Positions 1 through 6,518 of a stretch of DNA of 36,206 nt are shown in pieces. The position numbers and the translations under genes are program-made. The DNA is from Tissierellia bacterium (GTDB lineage: Bacteria; Bacillota; Clostridia; Tissierellales; Peptoniphilaceae). The notes under the pieces are model-generated. The model did not search any database. It saw only the letters and a program-made list of their open reading frames with translations, and was not told where the DNA came from. The DNA lies in contig JAAYFJ010000040.1 of the NCBI GenBank assembly GCA_012728295.1, positions 1 through 36,206 on the forward strand, given 5' to 3'. Position 1 is the first letter of the stretch. Every line of letters starts with the position of its first letter.

Positions 1-904
1 CAATTACAAGTACAATGTCATTGGACTCTTGATTATTTAAGGCTTCCATTCTAAGAGTTACCTCAAAGGTATTTAATAATCCTGGCACCTCTTGCACTTG
101 TTTAAACAGCATTACTTCCCCTGGAGTGGTAGGGTGATTGGTACCAATAATTGGCCCATCCGCACCCATGGTTCCTGAGCCTCTTTCCATTGTGAAAGCC
201 CTATATCTTACGATTTCAGAGTCAAAGATTCCCGGTTCATAAAAAAATCCACTTCCTTCCAGTTCCATAGGATACGGTAGCCCATCAGGATTATCCGGAA
301 TATATTCTTCATATTCCTCTTCACCCGGTTTCTCCCGTAGATTATTTTCGTCTGCAGGTTTTTCATATTTTACTACAATAGTATCCCCCGTTACATCTAC
401 GGTTACCCCATCTTGTTTTGCCTGATTTTCATCTAGAGCAAATATGTATTCTATTAAATTGTTTTCCTCATCAAGTTCTATTTGCTCAGAGAAAATTAAT
501 TCTTCCTGATTAAGAACAAAGGCTTTTCTTTCTATCTCCACTCCATTTGCCATTAGTATGATGGTAATAGGCATGAATTCTAGATTCTCTGAAAATCCTT
601 CAAATCCTACAAATTTGATTTTAGCTATCGGCGCAATTTTTTTAGGAGATGCTTCAGGCGGTGTGATTACTTCTCCGTCTTCAGGTGCTTCTATTTCACC
701 TTCGCCCACCTCTCCTACTGCCGACTCATTTGAATTGTTTGATTCATCTATTATACTCTCCTCAGGTTTGAGCGTGTCTTCGTTTTTGACTTCTGTTGTG
801 ACAAGTGATGCAAACGTATCCATTGGCACAGCCGTCAGACAAAGCATAATAACCAAAACCATAGCCAGCAATTTGCTTTTTAATCCATAATTCTGTTTTT
901 TCAT
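1..904 (-). CDS. Secreted surface protein, N-terminal part (probable vWA-domain adhesin), runs off the left edge
   Basis: The reading frame is open from the ATG at 904 to the window edge (301 codons), preceded by GGGAGGG about 5 nt upstream. It begins with a typical signal peptide: basic MKKQNYGLKSK, a hydrophobic core, then a likely signal peptidase site after FA near residue 32. A Glu/Asp/Ser-rich, low-complexity linker follows (about residues 35-75), then a beta-rich extracellular-type region. The last visible residues, SNDIVLVI, match the first strand of a von Willebrand factor A domain, where DIVLVID.SGS starts the metal-binding MIDAS motif; the next base, a G, is compatible with Asp. 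Clostridial proteins of this kind usually continue with Cna-B repeats and a cell-wall anchor, which cannot be seen here. The secreted nature is seen directly; the vWA call rests on the last eight residues and is inference. Confidence 0.75.
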   Translation of the reverse strand, partial: MKKQNYGLKSKLLAMVLVIMLCLTAVPMDTFASLVTTEVKNEDTLKPEESIIDESNNSNESAVGEVGEGEIEAPEDGEVITPPEASPKKIAPIAKIKFVGFEGFSENLEFMPITIILMANGVEIERKAFVLNQEELIFSEQIELDEENNLIEYIFALDENQAKQDGVTVDVTGDTIVVKYEKPADENNLREKPGEEEYEEYIPDNPDGLPYPMELEGSGFFYEPGIFDSEIVRYRAFTMERGSGTMGADGPIIGTNHPTTPGEVMLFKQVQEVPGLLNTFEVTLRMEALNNQESNDIVLVI

Positions 905-1131
905 GATGTCCCTCCCTTTCTTTATTCATTGCACAATAACAAATATTTTTCATAGTGGCTTGTTTTCCAATAAGCAATATATAATGTGCAACATCATCAA
1001 CTAGAGGCATACCCCTCTAATTTAATATTACATAATAAGGGAATTTATAACATCGTCTTATAATATGATTTTATCTACTGTTCTAGTACTATGTTTATAT
1101 ATCGTTTTATAAAAAAACACTGTATTTCACA

Positions 1132-1161
1132 CACGAGTAGCACTTCTCGTGAAGATGTGCT
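1132..1161. other. Interleaved stems that could form an H-type pseudoknot
   Basis: CACGAG (1132-1137) is complementary to CTCGTG (1146-1151). Within the loop, AGCAC (1139-1143) is complementary to GTGCT (1157-1161) downstream. The interleaved order is that of an H-type pseudoknot, or of two mutually exclusive hairpins. The pairing is seen in the sequence; transcription is not shown. Confidence 0.4.
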
Positions 1162-1218
1162 AATGTATTAAAGAAATTTCATTGCAAATACGCCGTTTCC
1201 CAAAATGATTTTATAGTC

Positions 1219-1257
1219 ATAATTAACTATAAATTATATTTCATTCTAGTTAATTAT
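1219..1257. repeat. 11-bp perfect inverted repeat
   Basis: ATAATTAACTA (1219-1229) and TAGTTAATTAT (1247-1257) are perfect inverted copies separated by 17 bp. It could be a protein binding site with arm centres 28 bp apart, or an A/U-rich stem in a transcript. Confidence 0.6.
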
Positions 1258-1268
1258 TGTTTTATCAA

Positions 1269-1289
1269 GGGAGCAAAAAGCTCTCTTTT
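1269..1289 (+). terminator. Terminator-like hairpin without an upstream gene
   Basis: GGGAGC (1269-1274) pairs with GCTCTC (1280-1285, one G-U) around an AAAAA loop and is followed by TTTT. No gene ends upstream on the plus strand, so it would make sense only if the gap itself is transcribed. Confidence 0.35.
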
Positions 1290-1321
1290 GTCTTATATTA
1301 GTTATTATTAATAATTTCCTT

Positions 1322-1340
1322 TGTCCCCATATAGGGGACA
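1322..1340. promoter_or_regulatory. Palindromic operator candidate upstream of the LuxR-type gene
   Basis: TGTCCCC-ATATA-GGGGACA is a perfect 7-bp dyad with a 5-bp spacer. It is unusually GC-rich for this gap and its downstream edge touches the -35 position of the first downstream promoter. The position suits binding by a dimeric regulator, possibly the neighbouring LuxR-type protein itself (inference). Confidence 0.5.
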
Positions 1341-1358
1341 GATTTATTTTTGCTATCA

Positions 1359-1396
1359 TGTTATAATATTACTATATTGAAGTATTATGCTATAAT
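1359..1396 (+). promoter_or_regulatory. Two tandem extended -10 promoters for the LuxR-type gene
   Basis: Two TGnTATAAT extended -10 elements occur at 1359-1367 and 1388-1396, 29 bp apart. Neither has a good -35, as is common for extended -10 promoters. Predicted starts are near 1374 and 1403, ahead of the AGAGGAGG ribosome binding site at about 1424-1431. Confidence 0.55.
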
Positions 1397-1438
1397 ATCG
1401 GTTTATTATAGTACTTACTACATAGAGGAGGCGATATT

Positions 1439-2056
1439 ATGTTGTCGGTTTTATTCATAAGCGATTTAATTAGTAAAGATAATTCTTATGACGCCAAAGA
1501 AATTTTGCATCCTGGTTTTACTACAAAAGATATAGATGAGGTCATAGAATTCTGTAATAAAAACACCATAGATATTTTGCTGGTTGAAACGGGAAGCATA
1601 AACGACATCTCCTTCGCAGAATTCTTGGTCAAGTTTAACAATGCAATTCCCAGTGTAAAAACCGTATGCATTGCGGAAGATATTACTTCTATTCCCAAGA
1701 ATTTTAGCAATACAGGGGTGTTTTCTTTACTAAGCAGAGACATTAGTTATAAAGAGTTGGTTTCATCATTAAATTTTATTAAAAAAGGCTACAACATTTT
1801 CCCTTCTACTCAAACAAGCTTAATCCACAGTATCGATAAACTGACAAATCTAACTTCTAGAGAACTTGAAATACTGAATTTGCTATGTCAGGCACTGAGC
1901 AGAGAGGAAATTAGCAAATTGTTAAATATTACAGAAAATACTGTAAAGACACATATTCAAAATATCCTCAGTAAAACAGAGTATAAAAGCATTTCCAAAC
2001 TTGCCTTAGACTTGCTTGTTAGAGGTAATCTTCGTGAGGATTCTTCTGATTATTAA
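1439..2056 (+). CDS. LuxR-family regulator with a degenerate receiver domain
   Basis: This 205-aa protein has the size and layout of a NarL/LuxR response regulator. Residues 1-115 alternate hydrophobic strands and helices like a receiver domain. Where the phospho-acceptor Asp normally follows the third strand, the sequence reads DILLVETG, placing Glu50 there; the usual conserved Lys region reads SLLSRD. The C-terminal region (about 139-195) is a clear GerE-type helix-turn-helix, with TSRELEIL, the recognition segment ITENTVKTHIQNILSK and a final amphipathic helix. The DNA-binding role is well supported. Asp-to-Glu replacement suggests a phosphorylation-independent pseudo-receiver, which is inference. 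It has two extended -10 promoters, a nearby palindrome and a strong terminator, so it is monocistronic. The divergent surface-protein gene is a possible target. No sensor kinase lies nearby. Confidence 0.85.
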   Translation: MLSVLFISDLISKDNSYDAKEILHPGFTTKDIDEVIEFCNKNTIDILLVETGSINDISFAEFLVKFNNAIPSVKTVCIAEDITSIPKNFSNTGVFSLLSRDISYKELVSSLNFIKKGYNIFPSTQTSLIHSIDKLTNLTSRELEILNLLCQALSREEISKLLNITENTVKTHIQNILSKTEYKSISKLALDLLVRGNLREDSSDY

Positions 2057-2078
2057 TTTTCATTAATTTATCATTTTT

Positions 2079-2136
2079 AAAAGCAACAAAATACTGCGGT
2101 TCGTTTTAACAAACTGCAGTATTCTGTTGCTTTTTT
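2079..2136 (+). terminator. Rho-independent terminator of the LuxR-type gene
   Basis: A long stem of about 20 bp (AAGCAACA...ACTGC with GCAGT...TGTTGCTT) and a short loop is followed by six T at 2131-2136, starting 23 nt after the stop codon. Confidence 0.9.
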
Positions 2137-2147
2137 ATGCAATATGT

Positions 2148-2191
2148 AAAAAATAAGAGCTAATGGAAATATTCATCCATTGCTCTTATTT
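2148..2191 (-). terminator. Rho-independent terminator of the YwaF-like gene
   Basis: AAATAAGAGC (2151-2160) pairs with GCTCTTATTT (2182-2191), extended inward by AATGGA/TCCATT. Read on the minus strand it ends in a run of T, just beyond the stop at 2199. Confidence 0.8.
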
Positions 2192-2198
2192 ACAAATT

Positions 2199-2871
2199 TT
2201 AAGAATGACGATGTTCTCTTATTCTTTCCTGCACTACATTTACTGTATATAATATTGATGCCAATATACACCACATTATTAGTACTATTGCTCCCATACC
2301 AACTAAATAGTTAAAGTGACTTCCAGCTTTTTCTGCCAATACTTCTAAAATTGATCCCTTTGAGGGCTCCATTAAATACATAAAGTTAGCATTTAATGCT
2401 TTATTTAAAGAAAAAATTGCTCCTCCTAATATAGCTAGAAAAGCGGCTAACTTAGGCCACCATTTAACAGATGGTTTGTGCCCTCTCGCCATTTCTCCAA
2501 TGGGCATCGCCATTAGGCCTGCATGGATTAAAAAACCCACTGTCGTCAAAATATTTTCTTTTGGCCAATTAGTCCAATTCGGACTTATTATTGCCATCAT
2601 TGCCCCAGGCATAAAAACCCAGAACAGCGATTGAAACAGGAGTTCATTTGGCCACAGTCCATATACCCCTGCCACTAAAATCCCAAATGAGCACAGGGGG
2701 AAAGGCAACCAGTCCACGTTATATTCTCCACTTTTCAGGTTCGTCTGTTTGCTTGTAGTAATAGGCATAGATTCCTAATCCCATGGCTATTCCAATAATC
2801 CATAGCTTGTGAAAGCCATCTCCCAGTGTGAATCCTGTATAATTTGGTGGAATAAATAATATAGTATTCAT
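2199..2871 (-). pseudogene. YwaF/TMEM164-like integral membrane protein, interrupted by a frameshift
   Basis: Two overlapping minus-strand frames appear to encode one membrane protein. The first starts at the ATG at 2871, which overlaps the stop of the J-domain gene as TAATG (translational coupling). It encodes MNTILFIPPNYTGF plus one membrane segment and stops at 2719 after 50 aa. The second covers 2199-2768 (189 codons) and carries the rest: WLPFPLCSFG resembles the family LPLHLCS motif, and NANFMYLMEP resembles the GTNYM.L motif, with about five membrane segments. Removing one A from the AAAA run near 2727-2730 would join the frames into about 223 aa, close to the usual YwaF length. The lesion may be a real mutation or a base-calling error. 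Function of the family is unknown. If the ATG at 2768 is used instead, a shortened protein is made, but its ribosome binding site is poor. Confidence 0.6.
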
Positions 2872-3650
2872 TATTTCCCCTTCAACCTTCTATATCTCTG
2901 AATATTAACTGCAGTCAACAGACTATATGCATCATTTATCTGCTGAAACTTTGCAGTGGCATCCGGAGCCTTGTTGATATCCGGATGATATTCTTTTGCC
3001 AGCTTTCTATATGCCAGCTTAACCTGGTACTCATCAGTATCTGTTGATAGTCTAAGGGTTTTGCAGGCTTCTTCATATTTATTTACAAAATCCGAGGTGG
3101 GATCTTGATATGTTCTTTGCCCACCTGTGCTGTACTCCCGTCTTCCTCCTGATTGCTGATAGCTACGTTGATACTCATACCATTGACGGAACTGTTCTTC
3201 CCACATTCTATCTTGTTCTCTACGTCTCTCCTCTTGTCGCTTTCGTTCTTCTTCCTCTTTCATCCTATAGTATTTCTGGCCATAATCCCCTACAGTTCCA
3301 TAGCCTACTTTTTTGCCTTCCTTATAGAACGTTGAACGGTCGTATAAATATTCTGTTACTGCAAATTGCCAATATTTTAATAAAGAAATCAACTTCTGAC
3401 CAAGCACTAACACTGCAATTAATACTATTGCCGGAACCAATATTACCGGTAATATTGATAAAATTGCAGGCCCTAATAGCACCAAAGCCAGGCATCCACC
3501 CATGCTTATTATAGTTCCTAAAGCACGTCCAATGATAATCAGCAACTTTACAGGAATTTCCAAAATTATTATAAGAAAAGAAAACAGTCCATTTAATACA
3601 TTTGCAGTACCTTTTATTATACTGCCCCACATTTGCTTAATTGCCCCCAT
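2871..3650 (-). CDS. Membrane-anchored J-domain protein (DnaJ-like co-chaperone)
   Basis: The 259-aa protein has three parts. Residues 1-95 form about three membrane segments. Residues 105-190 are highly charged, with a Glu/Arg-rich KEEEERKRQEERRREQ stretch and a Gln/Tyr/Gly-rich stretch. Residues 192-250 are a J-domain with YRKLAKEYHPDI and the catalytic HPD at 222-224, followed by QQINDAYSLL. J-domains stimulate the ATPase of Hsp70 (DnaK). The absence of the Gly/Phe-rich, zinc-finger and substrate-binding regions makes this a type III J-protein that would recruit DnaK to the membrane. AAAGGAG lies 6 nt before the ATG. It is the first gene of a two-gene unit with the coupled YwaF-like frame. 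The client is unknown. Confidence 0.85.
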   Translation of the reverse strand: MGAIKQMWGSIIKGTANVLNGLFSFLIIILEIPVKLLIIIGRALGTIISMGGCLALVLLGPAILSILPVILVPAIVLIAVLVLGQKLISLLKYWQFAVTEYLYDRSTFYKEGKKVGYGTVGDYGQKYYRMKEEEERKRQEERRREQDRMWEEQFRQWYEYQRSYQQSGGRREYSTGGQRTYQDPTSDFVNKYEEACKTLRLSTDTDEYQVKLAYRKLAKEYHPDINKAPDATAKFQQINDAYSLLTAVNIQRYRRLKGK

Positions 3651-3690
3651 ATTCGCTCCTTTGAGGTTCTACAATAGTTACGTTTTATTA

Positions 3691-3719
3691 ATTATATCAC
3701 ACCATATATTTTTCTTAAA
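3691..3719 (-). promoter_or_regulatory. Promoter of the J-domain gene
   Basis: On the minus strand TTTAAG (3719-3714) is followed after 17 bp by TATAAT (3696-3691), with a TG extension (TGATATAAT). Confidence 0.6.
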
Positions 3720-3757
3720 GCAAAAATAGTCTAAGACAATTCTAAGAAATACTCACA

Positions 3758-3786
3758 TTGACACGCTTAACAAGTAATCATATAAT
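3758..3786 (+). promoter_or_regulatory. Perfect-consensus sigma-A promoter of the symporter gene
   Basis: TTGACA (3758-3763), a 17-bp spacer and TATAAT (3781-3786) match the consensus at all twelve positions. The predicted start near 3793 falls inside the ribosome binding site AAGAGGTGA (3791-3799), giving a leader of only about 11 nt. Confidence 0.85.
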
Positions 3787-3803
3787 TACTAAGAGGTGAT
3801 TTT

Positions 3804-5018
3804 ATGACTAAATGGTTTTCAAAAGAAAGGCTGCCTGCAACCATTGCAATTGGCTTTGTTACAGGTTTATTATTAGGTATTTTCATTCCTGATATTGCCC
3901 TTAAGATAAAAGTAGTTGGTGATATATATATCCAATTGCTTAAAATGTTAATTGTACCAATAATGTTTTTGACAGTTTGTAGCGGAATATTGCAGCTGGG
4001 ACGCTTCAGTTCCGTTGGTAAAATGATAGGAAAGACAATTTTTATCTTTGTCATTATGTTTATTCTTTCCTCTGCCATTGCATTGACTGTAGCTTTTATT
4101 ATGCGACCAGGTATTGGTTTTCCCCTAGCCGGAGCAGATTATAATGAACAACTTCCCGCTCTATCTTTTTCCGAACTAATTCTATCCGTAATTCCAGGTA
4201 ATCCAATTGCAGACATGGCTAATGGGAAAATATTGCCATCAATGATATTTGCAGCTTTTTTTTCTATGGCAACGCTGGCATTAGGCGATATTGCAGCTCC
4301 AGTTAAAAACGGAATAGAGGCCCTTAGAGCCATTAGCTTTAAACTATTAGATTATGTAATGAGTTTTTCTCCATTTGGCGTTATGAGCTTAATTGCCTAT
4401 TCAACCGCTCAATTTGGCCCTTTAGCATTAGGAGCCATAGGTCGCTATATTATTACATGCTATATAGCTTGCATAATAGTATTTCTTTTGATAATGTTTC
4501 TACCTGCAATTACCCTTGGTAAGATATCCGCTAAATCATATTTCAAAGCTTTGACGAAGCTATGGCCTGTTACCCTGGCAACCACATCTTCTGCTGCTAG
4601 CTTGGGAATTGCTATGAACGTTTGTAAAAAAGATTTGGAGCTAAGCGAAGCTGTGTGTGACTTTGTTCTGCCCCTTGGAAACACCATTAATATGCTGGGA
4701 GGAGCATGTTCCTTTAGTTGTCTTGCAATTTTCGCAGCTGATGCCTATGGTGTTCATCTAGGTTTCGATCAGATTGTAACTCTGATAATTGTTGCAACGC
4801 TTATTAATATGAGCGCTCCTGGAATACCTGGCGGTGGGATAATATTAGGCGCTACGTTCTTGATAATATTAGGTATGCCTATGGTTATTATGGCTCCAAT
4901 TGCAGCAGTATATAGGCTATTAGACATGGCATTCACTACCATGAATGTCACTGGAGATGTTACGGCAGCAATCCTATTAAACATCAATGCTCCAAAAACT
5001 GAAACGGACGTGGCTTGA
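3804..5018 (+). CDS. Dicarboxylate/amino acid:cation symporter (DAACS, GltP/SdcS type)
   Basis: The 404-aa protein has the usual DAACS length and eight or so membrane segments. Family landmarks are present in order: LKMLIVPIMFLTV near residue 48, the Ser-rich re-entrant loop as TTSSAASLGIA, PLGNTINMLGG in the position of the NMDGT-type Na+/substrate motif, the second hairpin NMSAPGIPGGGI, and NVTGDVTAAIL near the C terminus. These proteins import glutamate, aspartate, neutral amino acids or C4-dicarboxylates with Na+ or H+. The exact substrate cannot be read from sequence; NMLGG instead of NMDGT is a departure from the glutamate carriers. AAGAGGTGA precedes the ATG. The perfect promoter directly upstream suggests strong, little-regulated expression. 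The PAP2-like gene follows 22 nt after the stop, so the two are probably cotranscribed. Confidence 0.88.
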   Translation: MTKWFSKERLPATIAIGFVTGLLLGIFIPDIALKIKVVGDIYIQLLKMLIVPIMFLTVCSGILQLGRFSSVGKMIGKTIFIFVIMFILSSAIALTVAFIMRPGIGFPLAGADYNEQLPALSFSELILSVIPGNPIADMANGKILPSMIFAAFFSMATLALGDIAAPVKNGIEALRAISFKLLDYVMSFSPFGVMSLIAYSTAQFGPLALGAIGRYIITCYIACIIVFLLIMFLPAITLGKISAKSYFKALTKLWPVTLATTSSAASLGIAMNVCKKDLELSEAVCDFVLPLGNTINMLGGACSFSCLAIFAADAYGVHLGFDQIVTLIIVATLINMSAPGIPGGGIILGATFLIILGMPMVIMAPIAAVYRLLDMAFTTMNVTGDVTAAILLNINAPKTETDVA

Positions 5019-5040
5019 TAATTACACATTGGAGATGCAT

Positions 5041-5697
5041 ATGAATTCAAAAATACGTAAAGTTTTAAACGACCCAAATCTAGTTCTAATCCTGGTTTTC
5101 TTAATTAATGTACCAATTTTTGGACTGCTCAATAAACCTATAGGTAATGTAAGGGACTTATATTGTTTTATTGATGAAATAATCCCTGTGATCCCACCTT
5201 TCATTTTGATTTATCACAGTTGGTTTTTCTTTTTACTCCTAAATATTTTTTTACTATATAAAAAAAACGTGCGGGAATATAGAAATCTTATGGCTAACTT
5301 AATAGTTGGACAATGGGCTGCATATTTAACTTTTATATTCTTTCAAACCAATGTGACCAGGGCAAGTAACTTAGGAAATGCAGTTTTTGATAAGCTGATT
5401 TCCACCACGTATTTTATAGACAATCACTATGCAGGATTTCCATCAGTACACGCACTGACAACCACTGCACTATTAATGGCTCTTTGGAGGTCAAATCACA
5501 CTAAAACTTATAAACTCTTAGCTAGTATATATTGCATCTTAATACTTGCGTCGATATTGCTAGTCAAGCAGCATGTGTTTTGGGACCTTCCAGGGGGAAT
5601 AATATATGCAGTCGCTCTATATCCTATTTTTCTGATATTATTAAATATTGTATTTCCACAAAGTTCAGTTGAAAAAGACTTTAACAACTACAATTAA
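5041..5697 (+). CDS. PAP2-superfamily membrane protein (phosphatase or phosphotransferase type)
   Basis: The 218-aa protein has about six membrane segments. The second half carries the PAP2 motifs: a TRAS segment, FPSVHALTTTALLM in place of the usual PSGH signature, and VKQHVFWDLPGGI matching the third motif, with its His and Asp. The PS.H form and KQHxxxD resemble the subgroup related to inositol phosphorylceramide synthases and some lipid phosphotransferases. The likely role is phosphate or phospho-head-group transfer on membrane lipids or undecaprenyl carriers; the substrate is unknown. The start at 5041 is chosen because TTGGAGA lies 6 nt upstream; an upstream in-frame ATG at 4987 would overlap the symporter gene and lacks a site. 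A strong terminator follows directly. Confidence 0.7.
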   Translation: MNSKIRKVLNDPNLVLILVFLINVPIFGLLNKPIGNVRDLYCFIDEIIPVIPPFILIYHSWFFFLLLNIFLLYKKNVREYRNLMANLIVGQWAAYLTFIFFQTNVTRASNLGNAVFDKLISTTYFIDNHYAGFPSVHALTTTALLMALWRSNHTKTYKLLASIYCILILASILLVKQHVFWDLPGGIIYAVALYPIFLILLNIVFPQSSVEKDFNNYN

Positions 5698-5705
5698 TGC
5701 TAAGC

Positions 5706-5737
5706 AAAAGACAGACATTGCCATATGTCTGTCTTTT
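5706..5737. terminator. Bidirectional terminator between convergent genes
   Basis: AAAAGACAGACAT (5706-5718) and ATGTCTGTCTTTT (5725-5737) form a perfect 13-bp stem with a 6-nt loop. The A and T ends serve both strands, 8 nt after one stop and 3 nt from the other. Confidence 0.92.
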
Positions 5738-5740
5738 ATA

Positions 5741-6418
5741 TTACTTTATCACGCCTAGTTCATTTGCCAATTCATTTGCATCTTCTAATATTCGTTTATC
5801 TTTTACTGTCTCTAGAACATTGGCGAGCATTTCTTTCGCCTTGTCGTTATCACCTTGTGCCACTTGGGCTAGTATATTAGTAAAATATATGTGAGGACCT
5901 AAGTTAGTGTTTTGCCACTTAACCAGTTCACTATCATATTTTGATAGAATAGCTAACCCTTCGTTGTCCCTATTATTTTTAAATAAAAAATATGCTAAAT
6001 TATTAATATATACTCCACGATTAATTCCTCTTACTAAATTAATATTTATTTCTTCCATAATGGAAAGTGCTTTTCTATAGTTATTTTTTTCCCCATATCC
6101 CACTGCAATATTTAACTTTATCATAGCTTGCCTCATAGGGTTTGTGGTTTTATCTAAAATAGCTTCATTTTCGCCTATATAATCATCCACTTTTCCATCT
6201 TCCAACAGCTTTGCTGTCCCCAGCACTTTTTTTATAAATAGAATCTGCCAAACTATGTTAAAAGCAATTGCTCCTAAGATAATAATTGTGGCTGTCCACT
6301 TATAATAGTACATCAATAAGCTATCAGACCATCCTAGTTTGTTTTGTAATAATAGCATTAATATCCCTATTAATACTCCTATTACAATTATTTTTGATAT
6401 TTTTCTTATTACTGTCAT
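5741..6418 (-). CDS. Membrane protein with a cytoplasmic TPR-like helical region, function unknown
   Basis: I do not recognise the family. The 225-aa protein opens with two membrane segments (about residues 9-25 and 40-62) separated by a short loop. Residues 65-225 are soluble and helical, with helix pairs such as MRQAMIKLNIAVGYGEKNNYRKAL and VYINNLAYFLFKNNRDNEGL (given here as two separate helix-turn-helix units) that have the spacing of tetratricopeptide repeats, usually protein-protein interaction surfaces. GAGGTGA lies 5 nt before the ATG. It stands alone, closed by the bidirectional terminator at 5706-5737. An extended -10 (TGCTATAAT) on the minus strand within the inverted repeat at 6434-6490 is its likely promoter. 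Confidence 0.65.
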   Translation of the reverse strand: MTVIRKISKIIVIGVLIGILMLLLQNKLGWSDSLLMYYYKWTATIIILGAIAFNIVWQILFIKKVLGTAKLLEDGKVDDYIGENEAILDKTTNPMRQAMIKLNIAVGYGEKNNYRKALSIMEEININLVRGINRGVYINNLAYFLFKNNRDNEGLAILSKYDSELVKWQNTNLGPHIYFTNILAQVAQGDNDKAKEMLANVLETVKDKRILEDANELANELGVIK

Positions 6419-6433
6419 TCTTTCACCTCAATA

Positions 6434-6490
6434 AAAATTATAGCATAGTCCCTATTCTATTAAAAGAACTTGGGCTTATGCTATAATTTT
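6434..6490. repeat. 14-bp inverted repeat carrying promoter-like sequence in both arms
   Basis: AAAATTATAGCATA (6434-6447) and TATGCTATAATTTT (6477-6490) are perfect inverted copies around a 29-bp loop. Each arm contains TGCTATAAT pointing outward, so it could be a promoter for the membrane/TPR-like gene. On the minus strand the stem also ends in a T run after the dehydrogenase gene, so it could act as its terminator. Confidence 0.65.
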
Positions 6491-6518
6491 ATATTTTCTG
6501 CCTATTACATTATCTATA

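Larger units (their letters stand above)
905..1438. other. Intergenic control region between two divergent genes
   Basis: This 534-bp AT-rich gap lies between the surface-protein gene (minus) and the LuxR-type gene (plus). No convincing coding frame was found. It holds an inverted repeat TAGAGG/CCTCTA at 1002-1019 on the surface-protein side, a pseudoknot-like pair of nested stems at 1132-1161, an 11-bp inverted repeat at 1219-1257, a terminator-like hairpin at 1269-1289, and a GC-rich palindrome plus tandem extended -10 boxes at 1322-1396. These are listed separately. Confidence 0.6.

Noticed and set aside
762..1010. A minus-strand frame of 82 codons overlapping the surface-protein start
   Set aside because: It is in a different frame from the signal-peptide gene, begins upstream without a ribosome binding site and has no domain-like features.
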